A stretch of DNA of 64,000 nucleotides from Pseudomonas sp. DY-1. Its GTDB lineage: Bacteria > Pseudomonadota > Gammaproteobacteria > Pseudomonadales > Pseudomonadaceae. The position numbers and the translations under genes were made by a program. The stretch covers positions 2,542,001-2,606,000 of the forward strand of contig NZ_CP032616.1 of NCBI RefSeq assembly GCF_003626975.1. Reading direction: 5' to 3'. Shown piece after piece: positions 9,153 through 17,399 of this stretch. Position 1 is the stretch's first letter, and the number at the start of each line of letters is the position of its first letter. The notes under the pieces are model-generated. The model did not search any database. It saw nothing but the letters and a program-made list of their open reading frames with translations, and was not told the origin of the DNA.

Positions 9153-9167
9153 GTGCGTTATACGCAC
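9153..9167. promoter_or_regulatory. Perfect 15-base palindrome between the LysR gene and the MFS gene
   Basis: GTGCGT-tat-ACGCAC lies ten bases beyond the LysR stop codon and about 130 bases before the MFS start. It could be an operator for the MFS operon or a weak end-of-transcript hairpin. No T-run follows on the minus strand, which favours a protein-binding site, but this is inference. Confidence 0.4.
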
Positions 9168-9176
9168 GTATCCCCA

Positions 9177-10082
9177 CTAGCTGCGCAGGCCCTCTTCGCA
9201 GCAGCGCTTGATCAGGCGGCGCAGCCAGCGATGGGCTGAATCGTTGTCGAAACGCGGATGCCAGGACTGGCGAACCCGCACCGATTCCAGCGGCAAGGGA
9301 ATCGCAAACGAGCGCAGTGGCAGGCCGAGCCGCTCACACACCGAGATCACCGGGTCGGGCATGGGGAGGATCAGATCGGAATCGTGCAGGGCCAGCACCG
9401 CCGAGAAGAAGCTCGGGGAGATCAGCCCGACTCGGCGTGAAAGCCCCCGATCAGCGAGCGCCTGGTCGATGGGCCCGCGCGCCAGGCCTCGGCGCGAAAC
9501 GCTGATCTGGTCGAAGGCGGCAAAGCGCTCCGCTGTGATGGGTGCGTCGAAGATCGGATGCCCCTCGCGCACCAGGCCGTTGAAACGGCATTCGAACAGG
9601 CCCTGGGACTTGATCTCGGGCGTCAGTTTGTCGGAAGCGCCGACGATCAGGTCGATGCGGCCGGCGCGCATGGCATCGTCGTCGCCATCGATCTCCGGAA
9701 CGAAGCGCAGCACCGCGCCGGGCGCTTCCTGGCGCATCAGCTCGAACAGCCGGCCGCCATAGCAGACCATGAAGATGTCATTAGTCCGCACGTTGAACTG
9801 TCGCGCAAGACTCGAAAGGTCCACATCACGGGAATGGAAAAGTCCGCTGGCCTGCTCCACCAGCTCACGCACCTGTTCGCGCAGTTCCAGTGCGCGTGGC
9901 GTAGGCACCAGGCCGCGCCCGGCACGCACCAGGATCGGGTCGCCCACCGCATCGCGAATGCGCGCCAGCGTTCGGCTCATGGCCGGCGCACTCAGGTGCA
10001 TGCGCCGTGCGGCGCCGGCCACGCTGCCCTCGTCGAGCAGAACATCCAGGGCCACCAGCAGGTTGAGGTCGGGCAATGACAT
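9177..10082 (-). CDS. LysR family transcriptional regulator
   Basis: A 301-residue LysR protein. The DNA-binding domain occupies residues 1-62 (LVALDVLLDEGSVAGAARRMHLSAPAMSRTL) and belongs to the NodD/PhnR-like branch marked by DLNLLVALDVLL and by the 'GRGLVPTPRA' wing. The effector domain covers about 90-290. It precedes the MFS-HlyD operon in the same direction, separated by 151 bases, so it probably regulates that pump. A hairpin at 10157-10186 isolates it from fadD1 upstream. The effector is unknown. Confidence 0.92.
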   Translation of the reverse strand: MSLPDLNLLVALDVLLDEGSVAGAARRMHLSAPAMSRTLARIRDAVGDPILVRAGRGLVPTPRALELREQVRELVEQASGLFHSRDVDLSSLARQFNVRTNDIFMVCYGGRLFELMRQEAPGAVLRFVPEIDGDDDAMRAGRIDLIVGASDKLTPEIKSQGLFECRFNGLVREGHPIFDAPITAERFAAFDQISVSRRGLARGPIDQALADRGLSRRVGLISPSFFSAVLALHDSDLILPMPDPVISVCERLGLPLRSFAIPLPLESVRVRQSWHPRFDNDSAHRWLRRLIKRCCEEGLRS

Positions 10083-10156
10083 TGCCGGCTCCAGCGCAAA
10101 AGAGAGATCGCCAATGTAGCGACCGGCCCGAATGCCGTCGATGGGACGCCATGAAC

Positions 10157-10186
10157 GACAAGGCCCCGCGAGTGCGGGGCCTTGTC
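10157..10186 (-). terminator. Terminator-like hairpin after fadD1
   Basis: A 13 bp stem (GACAAGGCCCCGC / GCGGGGCCTTGTC) with a four-base loop lies 15 bases beyond the fadD1 stop. No strong T-run follows, so it is a hairpin with probable but not certain terminator function. Confidence 0.7.
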
Positions 10187-10200
10187 AGGAGCGATGGGGA

Positions 10201-11907
10201 TCAGGCCTGGGCCTTCTCCTGCTTCGCCTTGAGCTTCTTCAGCTCTTCGTCACGCAGTTCGCGGCGCAGGATCTTGCCAACGTTGGTGGTCGGCAGCGCG
10301 TCGCGGAACTCGATGGCGCGCGGCACCTTGTAACCGGTGACGTTGCTGCGCATGTGCTCCATCACCTGTTCCTTGGTCAGGCTGACGCCGGGCTTGGCGA
10401 CCACGAACATCTTGATCGCCTCGCCGGACTTCTCGTCCGGCACGCCGATGGCGGCGCACTGCAGCACGCCCGGCAGGGTCGCCAGCACGTCTTCCAGTTC
10501 GTTCGGGTACACGTTGAAGCCGGACACCAGGATCATGTCCTTCTTGCGGTCGACGATGCGCATGAAGCCGTCTTCCTGGATCACCGCAACGTCGCCGGTC
10601 TTCAGCCAGCCGTCGGCATCGAGGATTTCGTCGGTGGCTTCCTGGCGCTGCCAGTAGCCCTTCATCACCTGCGGGCCCTTCACGCACAGCTCGCCGGGCG
10701 CGCCCAGGCCAACGTCGTTGCCTTCGTCGTCCACCACCTTGCACAGGGTAGAGGGCACCGGAATGCCGATGGTGCCGATCTGGATGCTCTGGAAGGGGTT
10801 CACCGATACCACCGGGCTGGTCTCGGTCATGCCATAGCCTTCGCAGATGGCGCAGCCGGTGACCTGTTTCCAGCGCTCGGCGGCGGCCAGTTGCAGGGCC
10901 ATGCCGCCTGACAGGGTCAGCTTCAGCGCGGAGAAGTCCAGCTTGCGGAAGTCCTCGTTGTTGCACAGGGCAACGAACAGGGTGTTCAGGCCCACGAAGC
11001 CGGTGAACTTGTACTTCGCCAGCTCCTTGGTCATGGACGGCAGGTCGCGCGGGTTGGAAATGAGGATGTTGTGGTTGCCGGTCAGCATCATCGCCATGCA
11101 ATGGAAGGTGAAGGCGTAGATGTGATAGAGCGGCAGCGGGGTGATGAGGATCTCGCAACCTTCGTTCAGGTTGGCGCCCATCAGCGCCTTGCATTGCAGC
11201 ATGTTGGCGATCAGGTTGCGGTGGGTCAGCATCGCGCCCTTGGCCACGCCGGTGGTGCCGCCGGTGTACTGCAGCACGGCGATGTCGCTGCCCTGCGGGC
11301 TGGCTTCGTTGACGGCACGGCCACGGCCCTTGGCCAGGGCATCGTTGAGCTTGACCGCCTGCGGCAGGCTGAACGGCGGCACCATCTTCTTCACGTGCTT
11401 GATCACGGCATTGACCAAGAGACGCTTGAAGGTCGGCAGCAGGTCGCCGACTTCAGTGACGACGACGTGCTTCACGCCGGTCCTGGGCAGCACTTCTTCA
11501 GCCAGGTGAGCCATGTTGGCCAGGCAGATAAGGGCCTTGGCGCCAGAGTCGTTGAACTGGTGCTCCATTTCCCGTGCGGTGTACAGCGGGTTGGTGTTGA
11601 CCACGATCAGGCCGGCACGCATGGCGCCAAAGACGACTACCGGGTATTGCAGGATGTTCGGCAGTTGCACGGCGATGCGGTCGCCGGGCTTGAGATCGGT
11701 GTGACTCTGCAGGTAGGCGGCGAAGGCGCCGGAAAGTTCGTAGAGCTCACCGTAAGTGAGGGTCTTGCCCAGGTTGCTGAATGCGGGCTTGTCGGCAAAG
11801 CGTTGGCAGGACTGCTTCAATACCGCCTGGACGTTGGGGTATTGGTCGGCGTTGATCTCGGCAGGAACACCCGCCGGATATTTGTCCTTCCAGAAGTTTT
11901 CGGTCAT
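10201..11907 (-). CDS. fadD1: Long-chain fatty acid-CoA ligase FadD1
   Basis: A 568-residue acyl-activating enzyme that converts fatty acids plus ATP and CoA to acyl-CoA, the entry to beta-oxidation, at the inner membrane face. Motifs: P-loop YTGGTTGVAKGA (about residue 214), GYGMTETSPVV (about 360), GWLKTGD (about 445), hinge DRKKDMILVSGFNVYP (about 462) and the catalytic Lys near the end in TTNVGKILRREL. MTENFWKDKYPAG at the N-terminus is close to P. aeruginosa FadD1 as I recall it. TAGGAG lies ten bases before the ATG. The 5' leader holds an inverted repeat and an A/C-rich tract (AACACAACAAACAAC) of the kind recognised by Hfq-Crc. It is followed upstream by a paralogue, fadD2. Confidence 0.96.
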   Translation of the reverse strand: MTENFWKDKYPAGVPAEINADQYPNVQAVLKQSCQRFADKPAFSNLGKTLTYGELYELSGAFAAYLQSHTDLKPGDRIAVQLPNILQYPVVVFGAMRAGLIVVNTNPLYTAREMEHQFNDSGAKALICLANMAHLAEEVLPRTGVKHVVVTEVGDLLPTFKRLLVNAVIKHVKKMVPPFSLPQAVKLNDALAKGRGRAVNEASPQGSDIAVLQYTGGTTGVAKGAMLTHRNLIANMLQCKALMGANLNEGCEILITPLPLYHIYAFTFHCMAMMLTGNHNILISNPRDLPSMTKELAKYKFTGFVGLNTLFVALCNNEDFRKLDFSALKLTLSGGMALQLAAAERWKQVTGCAICEGYGMTETSPVVSVNPFQSIQIGTIGIPVPSTLCKVVDDEGNDVGLGAPGELCVKGPQVMKGYWQRQEATDEILDADGWLKTGDVAVIQEDGFMRIVDRKKDMILVSGFNVYPNELEDVLATLPGVLQCAAIGVPDEKSGEAIKMFVVAKPGVSLTKEQVMEHMRSNVTGYKVPRAIEFRDALPTTNVGKILRRELRDEELKKLKAKQEKAQA

Positions 11908-11938
11908 GGAGGCCCACTCCTAAGCAACAGCTGATTTC

Positions 11939-11957
11939 ACTGTCCTCGAGGGACAGT
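11939..11957. promoter_or_regulatory. Inverted repeat in the fadD1 leader
   Basis: ACTGTCC-tcgag-GGACAGT, 7 bp arms, lies 32-50 bases upstream of the fadD1 start. It may be a regulator site or an mRNA hairpin close to the ribosome binding site. It does not match the PsrA or FadR consensus sites I know. Confidence 0.4.
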
Positions 11958-12065
11958 TGTTTGTTGTGTTCTGTGCGATTGTGCGCCCGTCCGGGCAAAA
12001 AAACGCGCCGAGATTAACAGCTTTGCCAGAGCCTCACCAGCACCAAAACAGCCCTTACCAGTAAT

Positions 12066-12100
12066 AAAAATGACCAAATTCAGTGCATCTGGTCATTTTT
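12066..12100. promoter_or_regulatory. 11 bp perfect inverted repeat between fadD2 and fadD1
   Basis: AAAAATGACCA and TGGTCATTTTT are separated by 13 bases in the 356-base gap between the two ligase genes. A stem flanked by A and T runs could act as a bidirectional terminator. Its location upstream of fadD1 and beyond the fadD2 hairpin also allows an operator role. The rest of the gap (12101-12228) shows no gene. Confidence 0.5.
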
Positions 12101-12228
12101 GGAGTCTGAACTCTAATTAGCCGACAAACGGCGTATTTCGGGGCTTTCACGGGTTCTGAGGGGGGAGATTGACCGGGCGGACAGGCGGTTCGTGCTGAAA
12201 TGCGGGGTGAAGAGGAGGCGGGAAGAAC

Positions 12229-12259
12229 AAGGGCAGGACGGAAGACCCGCCCTGCCCTT
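12229..12259 (-). terminator. Terminator hairpin after fadD2
   Basis: AAGGGCAGG and CCTGCCCTT form a 9 bp stem five bases beyond the fadD2 stop. On the minus strand it is followed by TTGTTCTTCC, a loose T-rich tail. Confidence 0.65.
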
Positions 12260-12263
12260 TCGG

Positions 12264-13952
12264 TCAGGCGATATCGCGCAGTTCGCGACGCAGGATCTTG
12301 CCCACCGGAGTCATCGGCAGGGCTTCTTTCAGCACGATGTGCTTGGGCACTTTGTAACCCGTGAAGTTTTCCTTGCAGTAGGCCTTCAGCTCCTCGACGC
12401 TGACGCCGCCCTCGCGCGGCACCACGAAGAGCTTTACCGCCTCACCGGACTTGTCGTCGGGTACGCCGATGGCCGCGCAGTTGGCCACCTTCGGGTGGGC
12501 CATCACCACGTCCTCGATCTCGTTTGGATAGACGTTGAAGCCAGAAACGATGATCAGGTCCTTTTTGCGATCGACGATACGCACATAGCCGTCCGGATCG
12601 ATCACCGCGATGTCGCCAGTCTTCAGCCAGCCTTCGGCATCCAGCACCTCGGCGCTGGCCTCGGGACGCTGCCAGTAGCCTTTCATCACCTGCGGCCCCT
12701 TGATGCACAGCTCGCCACGTTCCCCCAAGGGCAGTTCGTTGCCCGCATCGTCAATGGTCTTGAACGCGGTGCCCGGTACCGGAATGCCCACGGTCCCCAG
12801 GCGAGCCAGGCTGCCGTAGGGATTGGTGCTGGCCACGGGGGAGGTTTCGGTCAGGCCGTAGCCCTCCACCACGGAACAGCCGGTCATGGCCTGCCAGCGC
12901 TCGGCAGTAGCCTTGACCAGGGCGGTGCCGCCGGAATTGGTGACTTTGAGGTTGGAGAAGTCGAGGTTCTTGAACTCGGGGTGGTCCATCAGCGCAACGA
13001 ACAGGGTGTTCAGGCCCAGCAGCGCAGAGAAACGCCACTTCTGCAGCTCCTTGATGAAGCCGCCGATATCGCGCGGGTTGGTGATGAGGATGTTGTGGTT
13101 GCCGTTGACCATCATGCACATGCAGTTCGCGGTGAAGGCATAGATGTGGTACAGCGGCAGCGGCGCAATCATGATTTCCTGGCCCTGCTTCATGAGCGGC
13201 GCGCCATCCGGGCCGTGCTGTGACAGGCAGGCGTCGACCTGCTGCATGTTGGCCACCAGGTTGCCGTGGGTCAGCATCGCGCCCTTGGCCACGCCCGTGG
13301 TGCCGCCGGTGTACTGCAGCACGGCGATGTCTTCCAGGCCGACCCGCACCGGCTTCAAGCCATGACCCTGGCCCTGCTTCAGCACGTCCTTGAAGGAGAC
13401 GGCCTGGGGCAGGTGATAGTCGGGGACCATCTTCTTCAGCTTCTTCACCACGGTGTTGACGAGCCAGCCCTTGAGGCTTGGCAGCATGTCACCCATGCGC
13501 GCCTCGATCAGGTACTCGATCTCGGTGTCGGGCAGGACTTCCTCGACCAGCTTGCCGAACAGGTTGATGTAGACCAGCGCACGCACCCCGGCGTCCTTGA
13601 ACTGGTGACGCATCTCACGGGCGGTATAGAGCGGGTTGGTGTTGACCACGATCAGGCCGGCGCGCAGGGCGCCGAACACGGCAATGGGGTACTGCAGCAC
13701 GTTGGGCATCTGCACGGCGATGCGGTCGCCGGGTGCAAGGTCTGTGTTCTTCTGGAGGTAGGCGGCGAAGGCTGCGGACAGGCGATCCAGCTCGGCGTAG
13801 GTCAGGGTCACGCCCAGATTGCTGAAGGCCGGGCGGTCAGCGAACTTCTTGCAGGATCGTTCGAAGACCTCGATCACCGACTTGTAGGCGGCCAGATCGA
13901 TTTGGTTGGGCACGCCGGCCGGGCGTTTGTCGCTCCAGAAATCAGGTTGCAT
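12264..13952 (-). CDS. fadD2: Long-chain fatty acid-CoA ligase FadD2
   Basis: A 562-residue paralogue of FadD1 with the same motif order: YTGGTTGVAKGAMLTHGN, GYGLTETSPVAS, GWLKTGD, DRKKDLIIVSGFNVYP and the C-terminal Lys in MTPVGKILRREL. The start at 13952 (MQPDFWSDKRPAG) is chosen because AGGATAAGAACA lies just before it and the alignment with FadD1 begins there. An upstream in-frame extension is not supported. Tandem fadD2-fadD1 genes are typical of the P. aeruginosa group, where the two enzymes differ in chain-length preference. Each gene has its own end hairpin and there is a 356-base gap between them, so they are probably separate transcripts. Confidence 0.95.
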   Translation of the reverse strand: MQPDFWSDKRPAGVPNQIDLAAYKSVIEVFERSCKKFADRPAFSNLGVTLTYAELDRLSAAFAAYLQKNTDLAPGDRIAVQMPNVLQYPIAVFGALRAGLIVVNTNPLYTAREMRHQFKDAGVRALVYINLFGKLVEEVLPDTEIEYLIEARMGDMLPSLKGWLVNTVVKKLKKMVPDYHLPQAVSFKDVLKQGQGHGLKPVRVGLEDIAVLQYTGGTTGVAKGAMLTHGNLVANMQQVDACLSQHGPDGAPLMKQGQEIMIAPLPLYHIYAFTANCMCMMVNGNHNILITNPRDIGGFIKELQKWRFSALLGLNTLFVALMDHPEFKNLDFSNLKVTNSGGTALVKATAERWQAMTGCSVVEGYGLTETSPVASTNPYGSLARLGTVGIPVPGTAFKTIDDAGNELPLGERGELCIKGPQVMKGYWQRPEASAEVLDAEGWLKTGDIAVIDPDGYVRIVDRKKDLIIVSGFNVYPNEIEDVVMAHPKVANCAAIGVPDDKSGEAVKLFVVPREGGVSVEELKAYCKENFTGYKVPKHIVLKEALPMTPVGKILRRELRDIA

Positions 13953-14137
13953 TGTTCTTATCCTCGAAGCCCTGAAATAGTCTGGCCCGCACTGCGGGGC
14001 TGCCGGGAACTTAGCAGCTCCGAAGCGCAGCGCAAATATGCGACGGGGTGTCATTGACCGCGTGAATCTTACCGATAGTCCAGTTAGATTCGCCTAGCAT
14101 CAGAACAAGAACATGACATCCGGATTACATATCACCC

Positions 14138-14875
14138 ATGCGTTTCCCTCTGGCCCTGTGTGCGCTGCTGTCCTGCCTGTTCCTCAGCTGCGGCGTGCGG
14201 GCCGACCTCCGTCTGGCGACCCTGGAATATCCGCCCTACTGCTCACAGTCCCTGCCGCAAGGCGGCAGTATCATCGAGCTCACAACCCGCGCCTTCGCCA
14301 CCCAGGGCTACAAGGTCCAGGTGGATTTCATGCCCTGGGCCCGCGTACGTGCAGCCCTGCACAGCGGCCACTACCAGGGCGCCCTGGCCCTCTGGCCGCG
14401 TGAAGTGGTGGAGGAGAACCTCCATGCTTCGCGCCCGCTGTTCTACAGCGAACTGGGATTCTTCGTACGCAAGGACACGCCTGTCAGCTTCAAGAGCCTC
14501 TCCGAACTCAAGGGACGCAAGGTGGGCGTGGTCAGGGGCTACGGCTACCCGACCCGTGTGCTGCGCTCGGGATTCAGTGCTGAAGAGGCGGTGGACGACA
14601 TCTCCAACCTGCGCAAGCTGGATGCCCGACGTTTCGACCTGGTTCTGCTGGAGCGAGCCGTCGGCCAGTACCTGATCGCCACGGACGAGCACCTGCGCGG
14701 CAAGCTCCAATGGCAGCCGCCGGCCCTGGAACGCATCCCTCTGCTGGCGGGATTCAACGCGCCGCGTGCCGGACAACCGGACTGGGCGCAAATCTATGAG
14801 CGCGGCCTCAGGGCACTGCTGGCCAGCGGCGAATACATGCGCATCCTCGAACGCCACAACGTCCCGCCCAATTGA
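14138..14875 (+). CDS. Periplasmic solute-binding protein, family 3-like
   Basis: A 245-residue secreted protein. The signal peptide ends near GVRA-D (about residue 22); a Cys in FLSC makes lipid attachment possible but less likely. The mature part has the SBP_bac_3 layout: LRLATLEYPPYC at the start, then GALALWPREVVEENLHASRPLFY, LKGRKVGVVRGYGYPTRVL and a C-terminal helix EYMRILERHNVPPN. Orphan proteins of this group are common in Pseudomonas, with no cognate ABC permease nearby, and often have unknown ligands. It diverges from fadD2 and precedes the lipase gene by 64 bases. In P. aeruginosa, as I recall, fadD2 directly faces the lipase, so this gene looks inserted. Confidence 0.85.
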   Translation: MRFPLALCALLSCLFLSCGVRADLRLATLEYPPYCSQSLPQGGSIIELTTRAFATQGYKVQVDFMPWARVRAALHSGHYQGALALWPREVVEENLHASRPLFYSELGFFVRKDTPVSFKSLSELKGRKVGVVRGYGYPTRVLRSGFSAEEAVDDISNLRKLDARRFDLVLLERAVGQYLIATDEHLRGKLQWQPPALERIPLLAGFNAPRAGQPDWAQIYERGLRALLASGEYMRILERHNVPPN

Positions 14876-14939
14876 GCAGGCTTTGCGCCACCTTCGCCCC
14901 CGTGCACAATGCGCCGAATCCCCGGCAAAAGGATCGGCC

Positions 14940-15899
14940 ATGCGCCACGACGCCTTCTGGCTAGACGCGAGCGATAGCGCGCCCCTGTACGTCAATCACT
15001 GGTCCGGCGAGACCCCGCCCAGGGCGGTAGTCATGCTCTCCCACGGCATGGCCGAGCACGGCGGCCGCTATGCCCGTCTGGGTGCGGCGCTGGTAGCCGT
15101 CGGTTTCGAGCTCTACGCCCTCGACCAGCGCGGTCATGGACGCAGCGCCGAGCATGGCGTTCTCGGCCAGTACGCGGCGGATGAAGGCTGGAGCAAGGTC
15201 ATTGGCGACCTGGCGAGCCTCAATCACCACATCCGCCAACAGCACCCGCAAGTGCCGATCTTCCTCCTTGGCCACAGCATGGGCAGCTATATCGGCCAGG
15301 CCTACCTGATGCAGCACAGCTGCAGTCTGCAGGGCGCCATTCTTTCCGGCTCCAACTACCAGCCCGTCGCGCTGTACAAGGTGGCTGCACTGGTGGCCCG
15401 TTTCGAGCGCTGGCGCCAGGGCAAGGAAGGCCGTAGCGCGCTGATCGAGTTCCTCTCCTTCGGCTCCTTCAACAAGGCCTTCAAACCCAACCGCACGGCC
15501 TTCGACTGGCTCAGCCGCGACCCGGCTGAAGTGGACAAGTACGTCGAGGACCCGCTCTGCGGTTTCCGCTGCACCAACCAGTTGTGGCTCGACCTGCTTG
15601 GCGGGCTTCAGAACATCACCCCGCCGAAACACCTGGCGCAGATCGACCCCGATCTGCCGCTGCTGGTGATCGGCGGCGAACGCGATCCGGTCAGCGAGGG
15701 CCGGCGCCTGCAGGATCTTGCCGCGGCATTGCGCCGGGCCGGCATCAGGGACGTGCAGCTGAACATCTACCCTGACGCCCGTCATGAGCTGCTCAATGAG
15801 AGCAACCGCGACGAAGTGATCGAAGACTTGATCGACTGGCTGGAGCAGACCCTTGCCCACAGTCGGCACCAAAAAACGCAAGCCAAGGAGTCCGCATGA
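14940..15899 (+). CDS. Alpha/beta hydrolase, monoacylglycerol lipase/lysophospholipase type
   Basis: A 319-residue serine hydrolase (Hydrolase_4/S33 fold). HGMAEHGGRYARL is the oxyanion-loop motif; LLGHSMGSY holds the nucleophile Ser (GHSMG). The acid Asp is probably in GGERDPVSEG and the His in YPDARHELLNE. It likely releases fatty acids from monoacylglycerols or lysophospholipids, fitting the flanking fadD2 and phaJ4. The ATG at 14940 has AAGGAT eight bases upstream; earlier in-frame starts overlap the preceding gene and lack conservation. The last four bases (ATGA) overlap the phaJ4 start, so the two are translationally coupled. Confidence 0.9.
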   Translation: MRHDAFWLDASDSAPLYVNHWSGETPPRAVVMLSHGMAEHGGRYARLGAALVAVGFELYALDQRGHGRSAEHGVLGQYAADEGWSKVIGDLASLNHHIRQQHPQVPIFLLGHSMGSYIGQAYLMQHSCSLQGAILSGSNYQPVALYKVAALVARFERWRQGKEGRSALIEFLSFGSFNKAFKPNRTAFDWLSRDPAEVDKYVEDPLCGFRCTNQLWLDLLGGLQNITPPKHLAQIDPDLPLLVIGGERDPVSEGRRLQDLAAALRRAGIRDVQLNIYPDARHELLNESNRDEVIEDLIDWLEQTLAHSRHQKTQAKESA

Positions 15900-16366
15900 G
15901 CCAGGTAACCAACTTCACCTACGACGCCCTGGAAGTCGGCCAGAAAGCCACCTTCTCCACCACCGTCGAAGAGCGTCATATCCAGCTGTTCGCTGCCGTC
16001 TCCGGCGACCGCAACCCGGTGCACCTGGACGCCGAGTACGCTGCCGGCACCATGTTCAAGGAGCGCATCGCCCACGGCATGTTCACCGGCGCCCTGATCA
16101 GCGCCGCCATCGCCTGCGAAATGCCTGGCCCGGGCAGCATCTACCTCGGCCAGCAGCTCAAGTTCACCCGTCCGGTAAAACTGGGCGACACCCTGACCGT
16201 CGAGCTGGAAATCCTGGAGAAGCTGCCTAAGAACCGCGTACGCATCGCCACTCGCGTGTTCAACCAGAACTCGGACCAGGTCGTGGACGGCGAAGCCGAG
16301 GTGCTCGCGCCGAAGCAGCAGCTGTCGGTGGAACTGCCGGAACTGCCGCCGATCACCATCGGCTGA
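15896..16366 (+). CDS. phaJ4: (R)-specific enoyl-CoA hydratase PhaJ4 (MaoC-like)
   Basis: A 156-residue single-hotdog MaoC dehydratase. It hydrates trans-2-enoyl-CoA to (R)-3-hydroxyacyl-CoA, drawing beta-oxidation intermediates into medium-chain polyhydroxyalkanoate synthesis. The catalytic Asp and His lie in FAAVSGDRNPVHLD (about residues 33-46), and the substrate-binding stretch ERIAHGMFTGALIS follows. Length and sequence fit P. aeruginosa PhaJ4. It overlaps the upstream lipase by four bases and ends at a strong terminator, completing a lipase-phaJ4 operon opposite the fadD genes. Confidence 0.93.
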   Translation: MSQVTNFTYDALEVGQKATFSTTVEERHIQLFAAVSGDRNPVHLDAEYAAGTMFKERIAHGMFTGALISAAIACEMPGPGSIYLGQQLKFTRPVKLGDTLTVELEILEKLPKNRVRIATRVFNQNSDQVVDGEAEVLAPKQQLSVELPELPPITIG

Positions 16367-16380
16367 AGATGCAGCTGCCC

Positions 16381-16413
16381 AAAAAAAGCCCGGATGACTC
16401 CGGGCTTTTTTTG
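16381..16413 (+). terminator. Rho-independent terminator after phaJ4
   Basis: AGCCCGGA-tgac-TCCGGGCT flanked by seven A's on the left and seven T's on the right, 15 bases beyond the phaJ4 stop. The symmetrical A/T flanks would let it work in both directions. Confidence 0.93.
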
Positions 16414-16424
16414 GGCACTGTCCC

Positions 16425-16448
16425 TGTGGGAGCGAATTCATTCGCGAA
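16425..16448. repeat. Single REP unit
   Basis: 'tgtgggagcgaattcattcg' followed by cgaa: the same arm seen at 55389. No inverted partner is nearby, so this is a solitary REP. Confidence 0.8.
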
Positions 16449-16478
16449 AGGGGTAGGCACCGAGCTGGCCTGACGCTG

Positions 16479-16513
16479 CCCTCACCCCAACCCTCTCCCA
16501 GAGTGAGAGGGGG
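16479..16513. repeat. Dispersed 'ccctcaccccaaccctctccc' palindromic repeat
   Basis: 'ctcaccccaaccctctccca' followed by gagtgagagggg forms a CT-rich/AG-rich imperfect palindrome. Related copies occur at 24640-24695 and 33190-33292. This is a recurrent intergenic motif in gamma-proteobacteria. Confidence 0.65.
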
Positions 16514-16533
16514 TGGTCTGTGCCAGCCCTGCC

Positions 16534-17388
16534 CTACTCAGCCACCGTCACGCTGGCCGTCATCCCGGCGCTCAGTGTCACATCATCCGGCACCTTGTCC
16601 AGCTTGATCCGAACCGGAATCCGCTGGGCCAGGCGCACCCAGTTGAAGGTGGGTTCGACGTTCGCCAGCAACTGGGTATCGGGAATGGCATTGCGGTCGG
16701 TGATGCCACGGCTGATGCTTTCCACCTTACCGGTCAGCGGCTCCCCTGCACTCATCAACCAGACCTTCACTGGAGCGCCTACCTTGATGCGCGGCAGCTT
16801 GGTTTCTTCGAAATAGGCCTGGACGTAGAACGAACCGTCATCCACCAGCGCCATCACTGGCTGCCCGGCGCTCGCGTAGTTGCCCTGGGCCAGGCGCAGA
16901 TTGGTCACTTGCCCACTACGTGGCGCACGCAACTCGCTGCGCGTGAGGTTGAGCTCGGCCACTCTCACCTCCGCCTGGGCTTCGCGGAATTCGGCACGGG
17001 CCACTTCCGCAGTGATCAGGGCGTTCTCCTTGAGCTCCGCACTGATCGCCTGGGGTCCCAGGTGCTCACGACGGGAGGCCTCGTGCTCGCGCAGGCGCAG
17101 CTGGTGCTGGCGGGTCTCGGCTACCGCGCGGGCCTTCTCCAGCGCCGCCTGGTAGCGCTCTCGGTCAATACTGAGCAACAGGTCGCCGGCCTTGACCTGC
17201 TGGTTGTCCTGGACCTTCAGCTCCATCACCCAGCCGGACACATCGGGCGATATCACCACCACGTCGGCGCGCACGCGCGCGTCGCGGGTCCAGGGTGCGA
17301 GCATGTAGTGCTGCCAGAGGCCATAGCCGGCCACGATGGCCACCACGACCAGGGCCAGGGTTACCATTACGCGCAGCGTGGAACGCAT
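16534..17388 (-). CDS. HlyD/AaeA-type membrane fusion protein of a FUSC pump
   Basis: A 284-residue adaptor. An N-terminal transmembrane anchor spans about residues 5-25 (VMVTLALVVVAIVAGYGLW), followed by TRDARVRADVVVISPDVSGWV, typical of AaeA-like proteins. A short alpha hairpin comes next (about 80-160), then SELRAPRSGQVTNLRLAQGNY and a barrel domain. The ATG at 17388 is preferred because AAGGAG lies six bases upstream; an ATG two codons earlier directly abuts that motif. It is the third gene of a FUSC-DUF1656-HlyD operon and would connect the inner membrane pump to an outer membrane channel not encoded here. Confidence 0.93.
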   Translation of the reverse strand: MRSTLRVMVTLALVVVAIVAGYGLWQHYMLAPWTRDARVRADVVVISPDVSGWVMELKVQDNQQVKAGDLLLSIDRERYQAALEKARAVAETRQHQLRLREHEASRREHLGPQAISAELKENALITAEVARAEFREAQAEVRVAELNLTRSELRAPRSGQVTNLRLAQGNYASAGQPVMALVDDGSFYVQAYFEETKLPRIKVGAPVKVWLMSAGEPLTGKVESISRGITDRNAIPDTQLLANVEPTFNWVRLAQRIPVRIKLDKVPDDVTLSAGMTASVTVAE

Positions 17389-17399
17389 CTTCATCTCCT

